60,524 nt of DNA, taken from contig JACRCV010000065.1 of assembly GCA_016218825.1 (NCBI GenBank), forward strand, positions 1 to 60,524. Reading direction: 5' to 3'. The notes beneath the pieces are model-generated. The model was not told where the DNA came from, made no database searches, and worked only from the letters and a program-made list of their open reading frames with translations. The position numbers and the translations under genes are program-made. Every line of letters starts with the position of its first letter. Positions within the stretch are counted from its first letter, which is position 1. Below, piece after piece: positions 7,113 through 14,352 of this stretch. This DNA comes from Deltaproteobacteria bacterium (lineage in GTDB: Bacteria; Myxococcota; XYA12-FULL-58-9).

Positions 7113-7452
7113 GATCGTTGATGCGCTTCTTCACCTGGTAGCGGATGTTACCCAGGTTGCAGCGCTGGTCGGCGACGACCGCGAGGATGGCATCGGGCCC
7201 CAACAGGGAGATGATCAACATGCCTTCCTTGTACTCGTACATGCCTTGGTCGAGCTTGCCGACCTTCAGCTCGCGACCGATGACCTCGGACGAACCGATG
7301 CCGGACGAGATCGCGGCCGCGATGGCGTCGTTGTCGACGCCGCCGCTGGCGTTGGCGGACTCGATGACGAATCCGTCGCGGCCGATGACCAAAGACGCCT
7401 TGACGCCTTCGACAATCATGAACTCATTCAGAATTGGTTTCAGACCCGCCAT
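7096..7452 (-). CDS. Roadblock/LC7 domain protein (MglB-like)
   Basis: A 118-residue protein that is almost entirely one roadblock/LC7 domain: an N-terminal helix (LKPILNEF), then VKASLVIGRDGFVIESAN, a central helix and a C-terminal helix. In myxobacteria such proteins dimerise and act as GTPase-activating or exchange partners of MglA-type GTPases. It is the last gene of a minus-strand run that includes an MglA-like GTPase at 9589-10170. AAGGGGG precedes ATG 7450-7452 by eight bases. It converges with, and overlaps by 17 bp, the hydrogenase protease gene. Confidence 0.88.
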   Translation of the reverse strand: MAGLKPILNEFMIVEGVKASLVIGRDGFVIESANASGGVDNDAIAAAISSGIGSSEVIGRELKVGKLDQGMYEYKEGMLIISLLGPDAILAVVADQRCNLGNIRYQVKKRINDLTAAL

Positions 7453-7528
7453 GTTCAGGCCCCCTTAGGGCGTTGGGTTCAAGGTTCTTCTACCAGATAC
7501 TTCCTTCGAAACGGACGTCCATGCAAGC

Positions 7529-8851
7529 CTATTGTCGCCCACGCTGCGGCAAAGTGAAATTTCCGGCCGCCGCCTTGACCAGGCCATCGAGGATCATCTG
7601 CCGTTTGCCTGGCGGGTGGGACCCTAGCGCGAGTTTCGCCAGCAATGCAACCTGTAGCCACAGGCTCATGTCGGCGCGCTCGTGGACGACGCTCGCCAGC
7701 TCCTTGACGACCGAGACGAATTGAGTCCGGCGGCTCGTCGCCTCTTGGGCATCGCGACCCCCACCCGGGGCAGGGGTCGTCCGGGGCGCCGGGCGGAGCG
7801 CGGCCTCGGGCGCCGCCGGGCGGGGGGGATCCACGGTGTTGATCTGATCCCAGATCCGCTGCAACGACCCGGTGTCCGGGGTCTTCTTGTCGCCGGCGTT
7901 GCGCGCCTGCTCGGCCTGCGCTTCGGCCGGGAACAGCTCGCGCATGAAGTCGCCGAGCTCGGCGTTGGTGGCCTCGAGCCGTGCGGTCACCAGGAGGTGG
8001 GAGATGTCGCGCGCCAGGTCGGCGATGCGCTGGTAGCGCTTGGTCGGGTCGCGCATCAGCGCCTTGCCGACGATGCGGTCGATCTCCGGGGGCAGCTTGG
8101 AGCGCACCGACGACGGCGTCGGGATCGGCATCTGCAGCACGCGGTTCAGGGTCTCGCCGTAGGGACCGCCGGCGAACAGCCGCCGGCCGGTGAGCATCTC
8201 GTGCATGATGATGCCGACCGCAAAGATGTCGGCGCGGGTGTCCATCCCCTGGCCGGTCGCGACCTCCGGGGCCATGTAGGAGATCTTGCCCTTGACGGTG
8301 TTGGCCTCGGTGACCGAGACCTGCTCGGCGGCCTTGGCGACGCCGAAGTCGCTGATCTTCACCTCGCCGGCGAACGAGATCAGGATGTTGTGCGGGCTGA
8401 CGTCGCGGTGCACCACCGGCGCCAGCATGCCGTTCACCCGGCGCTCGTGCGCGGCGTGCAGGCCCTTGCAGGCGTCGAGCGCGATCAAGAGCGCGTGCCG
8501 CAGGTAGAGCGGCAGGTTCTGGGCGGCGAGCTTGGTCAGGACCTCGGAGAGCGGCTTGCCCTCGACGAGCTCCATGATCAGGCAGAGCTGGCCGTCGATC
8601 TGGCCGAGGTCGTGGATCGCGACGATGTTGGCGTGGTGCAACGACGCGGCGATGCGCGCCTCGTCGATGAACATCCGCACGAACTCTTCGTTCGACGCCA
8701 AATGCGGCAGGATGCGCTTCACCGCCACCCGGCGCACGAAGCCGCCGACGCTGCGGCGCTCGGCGCGAAACACGTCCGCCATGCCGCCGACCCCGATGCG
8801 GTCCAAGAGGACGTACTCGCCGAGGATGGTGGCGCCTTGCGGGGTCGTCAT
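7529..8851 (-). CDS. Soluble Hanks-type Ser/Thr protein kinase
   Basis: A 440-residue kinase. The kinase domain spans about residues 12-285: glycine loop GVGGMADVF, catalytic lysine in VAVKRIL, catalytic loop HRDVSPHN, DFG, and MAPE in the activation segment. All catalytic residues are present. The remaining 150 residues are a Pro/Ala linker followed by a helical tail; no transmembrane segment or PEGA repeat is seen, so it should be cytosolic. It starts 3 bp after the stop of the DUF4388 gene upstream, implying co-translation with the GTPase module. The HRDVSPHN wording is typical of myxobacterial kinases. Confidence 0.93.
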   Translation of the reverse strand: MTTPQGATILGEYVLLDRIGVGGMADVFRAERRSVGGFVRRVAVKRILPHLASNEEFVRMFIDEARIAASLHHANIVAIHDLGQIDGQLCLIMELVEGKPLSEVLTKLAAQNLPLYLRHALLIALDACKGLHAAHERRVNGMLAPVVHRDVSPHNILISFAGEVKISDFGVAKAAEQVSVTEANTVKGKISYMAPEVATGQGMDTRADIFAVGIIMHEMLTGRRLFAGGPYGETLNRVLQMPIPTPSSVRSKLPPEIDRIVGKALMRDPTKRYQRIADLARDISHLLVTARLEATNAELGDFMRELFPAEAQAEQARNAGDKKTPDTGSLQRIWDQINTVDPPRPAAPEAALRPAPRTTPAPGGGRDAQEATSRRTQFVSVVKELASVVHERADMSLWLQVALLAKLALGSHPPGKRQMILDGLVKAAAGNFTLPQRGRQ

Positions 8852-8854
8852 CCG

Positions 8855-9565
8855 CTACTTGACCTCGCCGTCGATCAGCTGCTTGAGGCTGACGCCGACC
8901 TTGGACGCGGCGAGCATCATCGCCCCCATCGGCACCGAGGGCTGCGCCATCATCACCAGGCTGACCTCGGTCCCGAGCCGCAGCCACAGGGTGTGGCCGT
9001 CGTCGTACTCCAGCCAGCAGCGCTTGATGCCGGTGCGGGGCGCGGCGTCGGCCACCGAGAAGCAGTGCTTCGCGAGGCTCTGGGACACCGGCTTCAACGA
9101 CGAGTCCGCCGGCACCGCGTTCGGGCAGCGGCCGTCGCGGGTCACGAACGACAACAGCACGAAGCCGGCGTGGGTGCCCATCGCCTCTTGCAGCCCCTTC
9201 TTCGCCTCCTCGGACTCCAGCCGCAGCCCGGGCGACGCCGGCGCCGGCGCCGGTTTGCGCTGCTCGTCGCGCTTCTTCGCCACCCGCATCAACAGGCGGT
9301 GCAGGTCCTCCTCGATGGTCTTCTTCGGCGCCGCGATCCCTTGGGTGAAGGTGAAGTCGCCGGTGGTCCAACCGAGGGCGTCCACCAGCGCGTCCTCGTC
9401 GCGTTTGGCGCCGAGCACCCCGTGCACGATGCGCCCTTCATTGTAATAGAAGCGAGCGGTCTGGCCGTTGTGGTCGAGCTTCAGCTCGCCCGCCTGTCGG
9501 CCCATCGCCGGCAGCTGCAGCACGTCGTTGATGTTCATGTCGGAGAGACTGCCTGAGAGTGCCAT
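8855..9565 (-). CDS. DUF4388 (PATAN) protein with a roadblock-like C-terminus
   Basis: A 236-residue protein. Residues 1-75 are a DUF4388/PATAN domain (SLSDMNINDVLQLPAMGRQAGEL, then FYYNEGRIVHG and the closing GDFTF). After a charged linker, the C-terminal 110 residues (HAGFVLLSFVTRDGRC ... LWLRLGTEVSLVMM) resemble a divergent roadblock fold. PATAN domains are thought to be adaptors in bacterial GTPase and two-component networks. AAGGG precedes ATG 9563-9565 by seven bases. It sits between the GTPase and the kinase genes on one strand. Confidence 0.75.
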   Translation of the reverse strand: MALSGSLSDMNINDVLQLPAMGRQAGELKLDHNGQTARFYYNEGRIVHGVLGAKRDEDALVDALGWTTGDFTFTQGIAAPKKTIEEDLHRLLMRVAKKRDEQRKPAPAPASPGLRLESEEAKKGLQEAMGTHAGFVLLSFVTRDGRCPNAVPADSSLKPVSQSLAKHCFSVADAAPRTGIKRCWLEYDDGHTLWLRLGTEVSLVMMAQPSVPMGAMMLAASKVGVSLKQLIDGEVK

Positions 9566-9588
9566 GGCCGAACCCTTGTCCGTTCAGA

Positions 9589-10170
9589 TCAAAATGCAAA
9601 TCGCTCCACGACGCTGCGGCTGATCGCTTGCGCCGTTTGCTTCACGCCCTCACCTCTGCTGGCCACCGCTTCGAACACCTGGAGCGGCGTGAAGCCAACC
9701 TTCGCCTCGACGCTGCCGACGGCGAGCGCCCGCGGGATGTCGCGCTTATTGTATTGAAAAATCACTGGGATGCGCTCGATTGCCGAGTGACACGCCTTGA
9801 GGTTCTTGCACAGGTCCTCGTACGAGGCGTAGTTGGCCGGCTCCCGGGCGGGGTCGGAGTCGATCACGAACACCACGCCGTCCGCGCCCTCCAGCACCAG
9901 GCGCCGCGAGGCCTCGTAGAAGTCCTGACCCGGCACGGTGTACATCCGCAGCCGCACGCTCATGCCGTTGATCTGGCCGAGCTCGACCGGAAAGAAGTCG
10001 AAGAAGATCGTCGACTCGCTCTCGGTCGCCAGCGACACCATCTGGCCCTTGTGCTGCTCTCTCAGGCCCTGGTGGAGCTGAATGAGGTTCGTCGTCTTGC
10101 CGGACATGCCGGCGCCGTAATAGACGATCTTCAGCTCTATGAGCTTGTTATGAATGTTGACGTAGACCAA
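9589..10170 (-). CDS. MglA-type small Ras-like GTPase
   Basis: A 193-residue GTPase. The G1 loop is GAGMSGKTTN. The G3 region reads TVPGQ, with Thr in place of the usual Asp of DxxGQ, the hallmark of the MglA family. G4 is NKRD. The start is TTG 10168-10170: it follows GAGG by five bases and gives the usual short MglA N-terminus before KIVYYG. MglA-type proteins switch cell polarity and motility in myxobacteria and bind MglB-like roadblock dimers. Here the neighbours are roadblock, DUF4388 and kinase genes, so it may be a paralogue in a separate switch. The true mglBA pair would be expected elsewhere in the genome. Confidence 0.9.
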   Translation of the reverse strand: MVYVNIHNKLIELKIVYYGAGMSGKTTNLIQLHQGLREQHKGQMVSLATESESTIFFDFFPVELGQINGMSVRLRMYTVPGQDFYEASRRLVLEGADGVVFVIDSDPAREPANYASYEDLCKNLKACHSAIERIPVIFQYNKRDIPRALAVGSVEAKVGFTPLQVFEAVASRGEGVKQTAQAISRSVVERFAF

Positions 10171-10211
10171 GAGCGCCTCGTGCTCGTCGTCGCCAGACCG
10201 GTTTCGCTCGA

Positions 10212-10706
10212 TCAGGGCGAGAAGATCCGGTCGATGAGATCCAGCGCGTACTCCCTGAATTCGGAGCTTCGCTTCGCGGGTTCCTGGGAGGCCGGCTCGT
10301 CCGCCGACGGGGTCCAGTCCATGGCTGCCAATTCACCTACGCGCCCTGCTATCCGCCGCGTCACCGTGCGGATCATGCCGATCTTTCCGACGTCTTCGAA
10401 GATCAGCGCCAGCATGAAGTCGTTGGTCACGAGCGAGATGTGGATGTGACGCTTCTCACCCTGCTGCAACAGGATCGAGAAGTGCTTCTCGCCGACCAGC
10501 TTCGCCACCTCGCGGGTCGCCGAGAACATGCCGCCCAAGAGCGCCGCCAGCGCGGTGATGTCGAGGTAGCTGACGTCGCCGCGCGACGTCACCAGCGACC
10601 CGTCCCTTGTCACCAGGGCCACGGTGCGCAGCGCACACTCCGAAACCAAGCTGTCGAGAATGGCCGCGAGCTCGGCGCGCGCAGCCGCGTTGTTGTCTTG
10701 CGTCAT
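10212..10706 (-). CDS. Roadblock/LC7 domain protein (MglB-like)
   Basis: A 164-residue protein with a roadblock/LC7 core at about residues 8-125 (CALRTVALVTRDGSLVTSRG, then HFSILLQQGEKRHIHISLV) and an extra 40-residue acidic/basic tail ending in a helix (FREYALDLIDRIF). It is placed directly before the MglA-like GTPase, the usual mglB-mglA order, which supports a regulatory partnership. Its ATG overlaps the stop of the DUF4388 gene upstream by 4 bp. Confidence 0.88.
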   Translation of the reverse strand: MTQDNNAAARAELAAILDSLVSECALRTVALVTRDGSLVTSRGDVSYLDITALAALLGGMFSATREVAKLVGEKHFSILLQQGEKRHIHISLVTNDFMLALIFEDVGKIGMIRTVTRRIAGRVGELAAMDWTPSADEPASQEPAKRSSEFREYALDLIDRIFSP

Positions 10707-11512
10707 TGCTTGTCCTCGCCTCCGAGATCCAACCCACCGGCAAACGGATCCACGCCGTCCCCCGCGGCCGGTGCCGCCTCAGCCGTCGCAGGCTCCGCCT
10801 GCTTGGCGTCGCCTGCAGCTCGCCCGCGCTCGTCCCGTAGCCGCATCGCGTTCAGGAGCAGGCCGGTGCTCTTCTCCGTGATCGTGCGCTCGATGTCGCT
10901 CGGGATCGCCACCTCCGTGAACTGCCCGTGCTCCGCGGCCAGGATCTTGTAGAGGGCCTCGGTGCCGCGCAAGCTCCCGCAGCTCGCATCGACGATCTCG
11001 CCGTTCTTCACCAGGATGCGCCCCGAGCCCTCGGGGGAGCGGACCACCACCGCCCGGGTCTCGTTCTTCATCATCACCAGCTGCAGGAAGTCCACCAGGT
11101 CGATGCGCAGCACCGAGCCGACCAGGCCCTCGGCGAACGACGCCATGTCGAGGACCGAGCGGATACGGGCCGGGGTGGCGTTGCGCTCGAAGAAATAGGT
11201 CCGGTCGCCGTGCTCGATCTCCGGCCAGGATCGCGACTCGACCAGACAGTCATAAGTCATTTTGAGGTCTTCCACCTGTGACAAGAACCGGCGATTGGTC
11301 TCGTTCACGAACGCGACGGTGTTCTCTGCCGGCGTGTTGACGACGACCAGGCTCAAGTCCAGACGCTTGACCAGCTCGACGCCGAGATCCGGTTCGTGGG
11401 CCAGCACTGGTTGCTGCCCCGCTGCCACCACCCGCCGCGCAAAGAAGAACAGTTCCCGCAGGTCCAAGGCCAAGACGAGGCAGGAGACAACGTGGTGTTC
11501 CCGTTCAGACAC
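10703..11512 (-). CDS. Pseudo-receiver plus DUF4388 (PATAN) protein
   Basis: A 269-residue protein. Residues 1-85 look like a degenerate response-regulator receiver: alternating strands and helices, with LSLVVVNTP where the phospho-acceptor strand would end, but no clear phosphorylatable Asp. Residues about 130-215 are a clear DUF4388 domain (LVGSVLRIDLVDFLQLVMM, GRILVKNGEIVDASCG, EALYKIL). The tail is Ala/Pro/Glu-rich. GTG 11510-11512 is the start, with a G-rich ribosome site. It is the first gene of the six-gene GTPase unit and probably feeds a signal to it. Confidence 0.75.
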   Translation of the reverse strand: MSEREHHVVSCLVLALDLRELFFFARRVVAAGQQPVLAHEPDLGVELVKRLDLSLVVVNTPAENTVAFVNETNRRFLSQVEDLKMTYDCLVESRSWPEIEHGDRTYFFERNATPARIRSVLDMASFAEGLVGSVLRIDLVDFLQLVMMKNETRAVVVRSPEGSGRILVKNGEIVDASCGSLRGTEALYKILAAEHGQFTEVAIPSDIERTITEKSTGLLLNAMRLRDERGRAAGDAKQAEPATAEAAPAAGDGVDPFAGGLDLGGEDKQ

Positions 11513-11613
11513 TCCCCACCCGCAAATCGAATCCTTCGTCCATTTCGATTGCCTTCAAAACGAGCCGATACTGCCCCGAAACCGACCTCTTGACAAGGGC
11601 CGATTCCACCCCC

Positions 11614-11642
11614 TTGACAAAGCCCCCGGCTCACCGTAACCC
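11614..11642 (+). promoter_or_regulatory. Predicted promoter of the coiled-coil gene
   Basis: TTGACA (11614-11619), a 17-bp spacer and TAACCC (11637-11642). A second perfect TTGACA lies exactly 24 bp upstream (11590-11595), each inside CTTGACAA, so the pair could also be a direct-repeat operator. Confidence 0.4.
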
Positions 11643-11730
11643 TGCAGCAACGGAAAATCCCCTAGCGGCTCCAGGCTTCCGAGCGGAATTCTTGCGCAGC
11701 CAGCCGTCTGGCAACACAGTAAGGGTACCA

Positions 11731-13044
11731 ATGGACACCCGGAACGATACCGATATGATCCGCAGGACCCTCCAGCAGCTGCGGTCGCTGGAAGAAGGGC
11801 TCGAGGGGTTCGGGAAGCTCTTCCATGTCGTCGCCGAGAACCTCCGCCTCCAGATCGAGCACGCTCAGCTCCCGACCGCCGCCGGCGACGCCGACACCGC
11901 CGCACTCCATCACCAGCTGCGCGCCGCCAACGAAGAGCTCGGCCTCCTGCGCCAGAAGAAGAACGAAGCCGAGGCGTTGCATCACGAGCTCACCGAGCTG
12001 CGGCGGGGGAAGGGTGACACGACCGCGCTCCACGAGGAGCTGCGTCACGCGAAGGCCGAGGCCGAAGGCCTACAGCGCGAGGTCGAAGAGCTGCGCCGCG
12101 GCCAGGGGGACAGGGAGGCCACCCATCAAGAGGTGCTGCGGTTGCGGCAAGAAGCAGAGCAGCAGGGCGCCGCCAAGTCCCACGCCGAGGAGCTCAAGCG
12201 CCAGCTCGACGGCCTGACCCACGAGTACGAAGAGCTGCGCGGCAGGCACGAGCACGCCAGCAAGGAGGCCGGCGAGACCGCGGCGTTGCGGCAAGAGGTC
12301 GAGAAGCTGCGCGCCGAGCTGGCGAAGGCGGCGGCGTCGCCCGACCGCAGCGCCGAGATGGAGAAGCTCGAGGAGGCCTTCGAGCGCCAGCGCTCCGACG
12401 GCATCACCTCGTGGGACCGGGTGCACGTCCTGGAGACCGAGAACGAGGCGCTGAAGCTCCAACTCGACTCGGCGCAGAGCGACGGCATCACCGCCTGGGA
12501 CAAGGTCTATCAGCTCGAGCAGCAGCTGCAGCAGGCCGGGCAACCCCAAGGGGGCGGCGACGCCGGCGGCCAGACCGGGCTGCACAAGAAGCTGGTCTAC
12601 TACGAGGACGAAATCGCGGCGTTGCGCTCGACGGTGGCCAAGCTCGAGACCGACCTGTCGAAGCGTCCGGCGGCGGTCGGGCCGGCGGCCGTCGCCGCGA
12701 GCGCGGTGGTTGCCGGGCAAGCCCCGGCGGGTGGGGCGCCGCGACCGACCCCACAATCAGACACCGGACGACGCCCGACCTTGAGGTTGCCGCAGCCGGT
12801 CACTGCCGGCGCTTTGCCTCAGGCCGCGCCGATGGCGAGGCCGGCGGCCGCTGCGGCCCCGCGGGCGGCGAACGTGGTGCCGGGTGCTCCGGCCGGACCC
12901 CTCGGCGCGCCGGCTCGTCCGATGGCGCCGGTCGCGAGACCGATGGCCCCCGCGGCACCGGTCGCGGCGCCGGTCCGACCGCTCGCCGCCGCCCCTGTCG
13001 ACGCCGGGGTGCCGGGCTTGGAGTTGACGCGGCCGCCGCGCTGA
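11731..13044 (+). CDS. Long coiled-coil protein with twin SDGIT-WD repeats
   Basis: A 437-residue protein. After a 50-residue N-terminal segment (MIRRTLQQLRSLEEGLEGFG) it is a long heptad-rich coiled coil to about residue 290. Two short repeats follow each other at about residues 220-265: SDGITSWDRVHVLE and SDGITAWDKVYQLE. The last 100 residues are Ala/Pro/Arg-rich and disordered. AAGGG is five bases before ATG 11731. It is divergent from the six-gene GTPase unit and convergent with a DUF4388 gene, so it may be a scaffold of that system. No homologue is recognised. Confidence 0.8.
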   Translation: MDTRNDTDMIRRTLQQLRSLEEGLEGFGKLFHVVAENLRLQIEHAQLPTAAGDADTAALHHQLRAANEELGLLRQKKNEAEALHHELTELRRGKGDTTALHEELRHAKAEAEGLQREVEELRRGQGDREATHQEVLRLRQEAEQQGAAKSHAEELKRQLDGLTHEYEELRGRHEHASKEAGETAALRQEVEKLRAELAKAAASPDRSAEMEKLEEAFERQRSDGITSWDRVHVLETENEALKLQLDSAQSDGITAWDKVYQLEQQLQQAGQPQGGGDAGGQTGLHKKLVYYEDEIAALRSTVAKLETDLSKRPAAVGPAAVAASAVVAGQAPAGGAPRPTPQSDTGRRPTLRLPQPVTAGALPQAAPMARPAAAAAPRAANVVPGAPAGPLGAPARPMAPVARPMAPAAPVAAPVRPLAAAPVDAGVPGLELTRPPR

Positions 13045-13049
13045 GCGCG

Positions 13050-14153
13050 TTAGCTCGCTTCGATCGATCGTTCGTCCCATTCGAGGATGCGGATCGCGTC
13101 CTCGAGGTTGCCGGCGCCCACCTGCTCCAGGGCCTTCTTGTAGCGCTCGACGGTGGGGAGCGGCGCGTGGCGCTTGCGGAGCTGGCGCAGGCGCTCTCGG
13201 AGCGCGATGCGCACCGTGCTCACCGCCTCTTCTTCCGATTCTACCTGCAGCAGGAGGTTCTTCATCAGCACCCGGAAGCGGTCCGGGGTCGCGTGTCCCG
13301 AGATCCAGTCGTGGATCTCCGCGGTGCGGTCGCTGAGCACCTGGCAAGCCGCGGCCGGGTCGGCGTTCTGGTCGGTGATCACCGCGATCATGTGCTGGCG
13401 TAGATTGTCGACCCAGCGGGCCACCAGCCAGCCGGTGTCCTGGCGCAAGGTCAGCGAGCCGTCGGTGCTCACGCGGGTCACCGCCACCGCCCGCGCCAAG
13501 CCCTCCATCGCGGTCGCCAGGAACACCCCCAAGACCACCGGGTCGACGGCGCGCGCCGAGACGTGCGCGGTCAGCACCGCGCCGTCCGAGGTGTAGACCG
13601 CCGAGCCGAGATAGCCCTGGATGTCGGCGAAGCGGGTGAGGATGTCGTTCTCGATGCCGCGGATGCTCCAGAGCTTGAACGAGTCGGAGGTCTCGTCGGG
13701 CTCGGTCTCGGCGTTGACGTCGGTGGGCAGGATCTCGGCGACCTCGAAGAGGACCTCCTCGTCGGCGACGAAGTTGCCCGGCACCAACGAGACCTGAGCC
13801 TCCTTGACCGTGCTCATCGCCCGGATCGCGGCGCGGGTGTGCAACAGGATGCCGCGACGCAGCAGCGGCCGTGCGATGAAGCCACACTCCTCGACGATGG
13901 CGCCGAGCTTCTTCTGGCCGTGGCCGGCGGCGTAGATCGTCCGGATGACCTCGAGCTGGGTGTCGGTGACGTAGCCCAGGCGCCACAGGAAGCTGCCGAG
14001 GTTCTCGGGCTGGTGCTTGGAGACCGCCCAGGCGACCTTGCCGTTCTGGACGAAGATCTGGCCGACGCAGGTGCTCTCCTGGGTGACGCGGATGCAGCCG
14101 TCCCAACGGCCTTGCGACGCGGTACGAATGACGTCCAGGAGCTCGATATTCAT
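13050..14153 (-). CDS. DUF4388 (PATAN) domain protein, long form
   Basis: A 367-residue protein. The first 120 residues carry a DUF4388-type domain (GQIFVQNGKVAWAVS, then LGAIVEECGFIARPLL) followed by a helical segment. Residues about 170-300 (FADIQGYLGSAVYTSDGAVL ...) look like a roadblock-related sensor fold. The C-terminus is helical (TVERYKKALEQVGAGNLEDAI). The start is ATG 14151-14153; a longer frame upstream runs into the divergent promoter region and lacks domain character. It converges with the coiled-coil gene at a gap of 5 bp. It is likely another adaptor of the GTPase locus. Confidence 0.75.
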   Translation of the reverse strand: MNIELLDVIRTASQGRWDGCIRVTQESTCVGQIFVQNGKVAWAVSKHQPENLGSFLWRLGYVTDTQLEVIRTIYAAGHGQKKLGAIVEECGFIARPLLRRGILLHTRAAIRAMSTVKEAQVSLVPGNFVADEEVLFEVAEILPTDVNAETEPDETSDSFKLWSIRGIENDILTRFADIQGYLGSAVYTSDGAVLTAHVSARAVDPVVLGVFLATAMEGLARAVAVTRVSTDGSLTLRQDTGWLVARWVDNLRQHMIAVITDQNADPAAACQVLSDRTAEIHDWISGHATPDRFRVLMKNLLLQVESEEEAVSTVRIALRERLRQLRKRHAPLPTVERYKKALEQVGAGNLEDAIRILEWDERSIEAS

Positions 14154-14226
14154 GCGCCGTCGCAGGTCTTGGTGGTCGCGGAGAAACAAACCCGAGAACC
14201 ACGATGTTGCCGAGTGCCTCCAACAT

Positions 14227-14255
14227 AGCACAACAGGCTTCGGCCGTCGTGTCAA
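14227..14255 (-). promoter_or_regulatory. Predicted promoter of the DUF4388 gene
   Basis: On the minus strand TTGACA (14250-14255) is followed after 17 bp by TGTGCT (14227-14232). The -35 box is perfect and the -10 is poor; a CTATG overlapping it is an alternative. Confidence 0.35.
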
Positions 14256-14269
14256 AGGCCGACCGGCCC

Positions 14270-14297
14270 TTGACTCGGGCGCCGTTCTTTGTTGCCT
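14270..14297 (+). promoter_or_regulatory. Predicted promoter of the M1 peptidase gene
   Basis: TTGACT (14270-14275), 16 bp, TTGCCT (14292-14297). The -10 differs by one base from the TAGCCT seen at other promoters in this window. The leader would be about 50 nt. Confidence 0.35.
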
Positions 14298-14352
14298 CTC
14301 GCCGGCCCGGCGTGCAGTAGTCGCGGTCACGGTCGGACTCACGGAGAACTGC

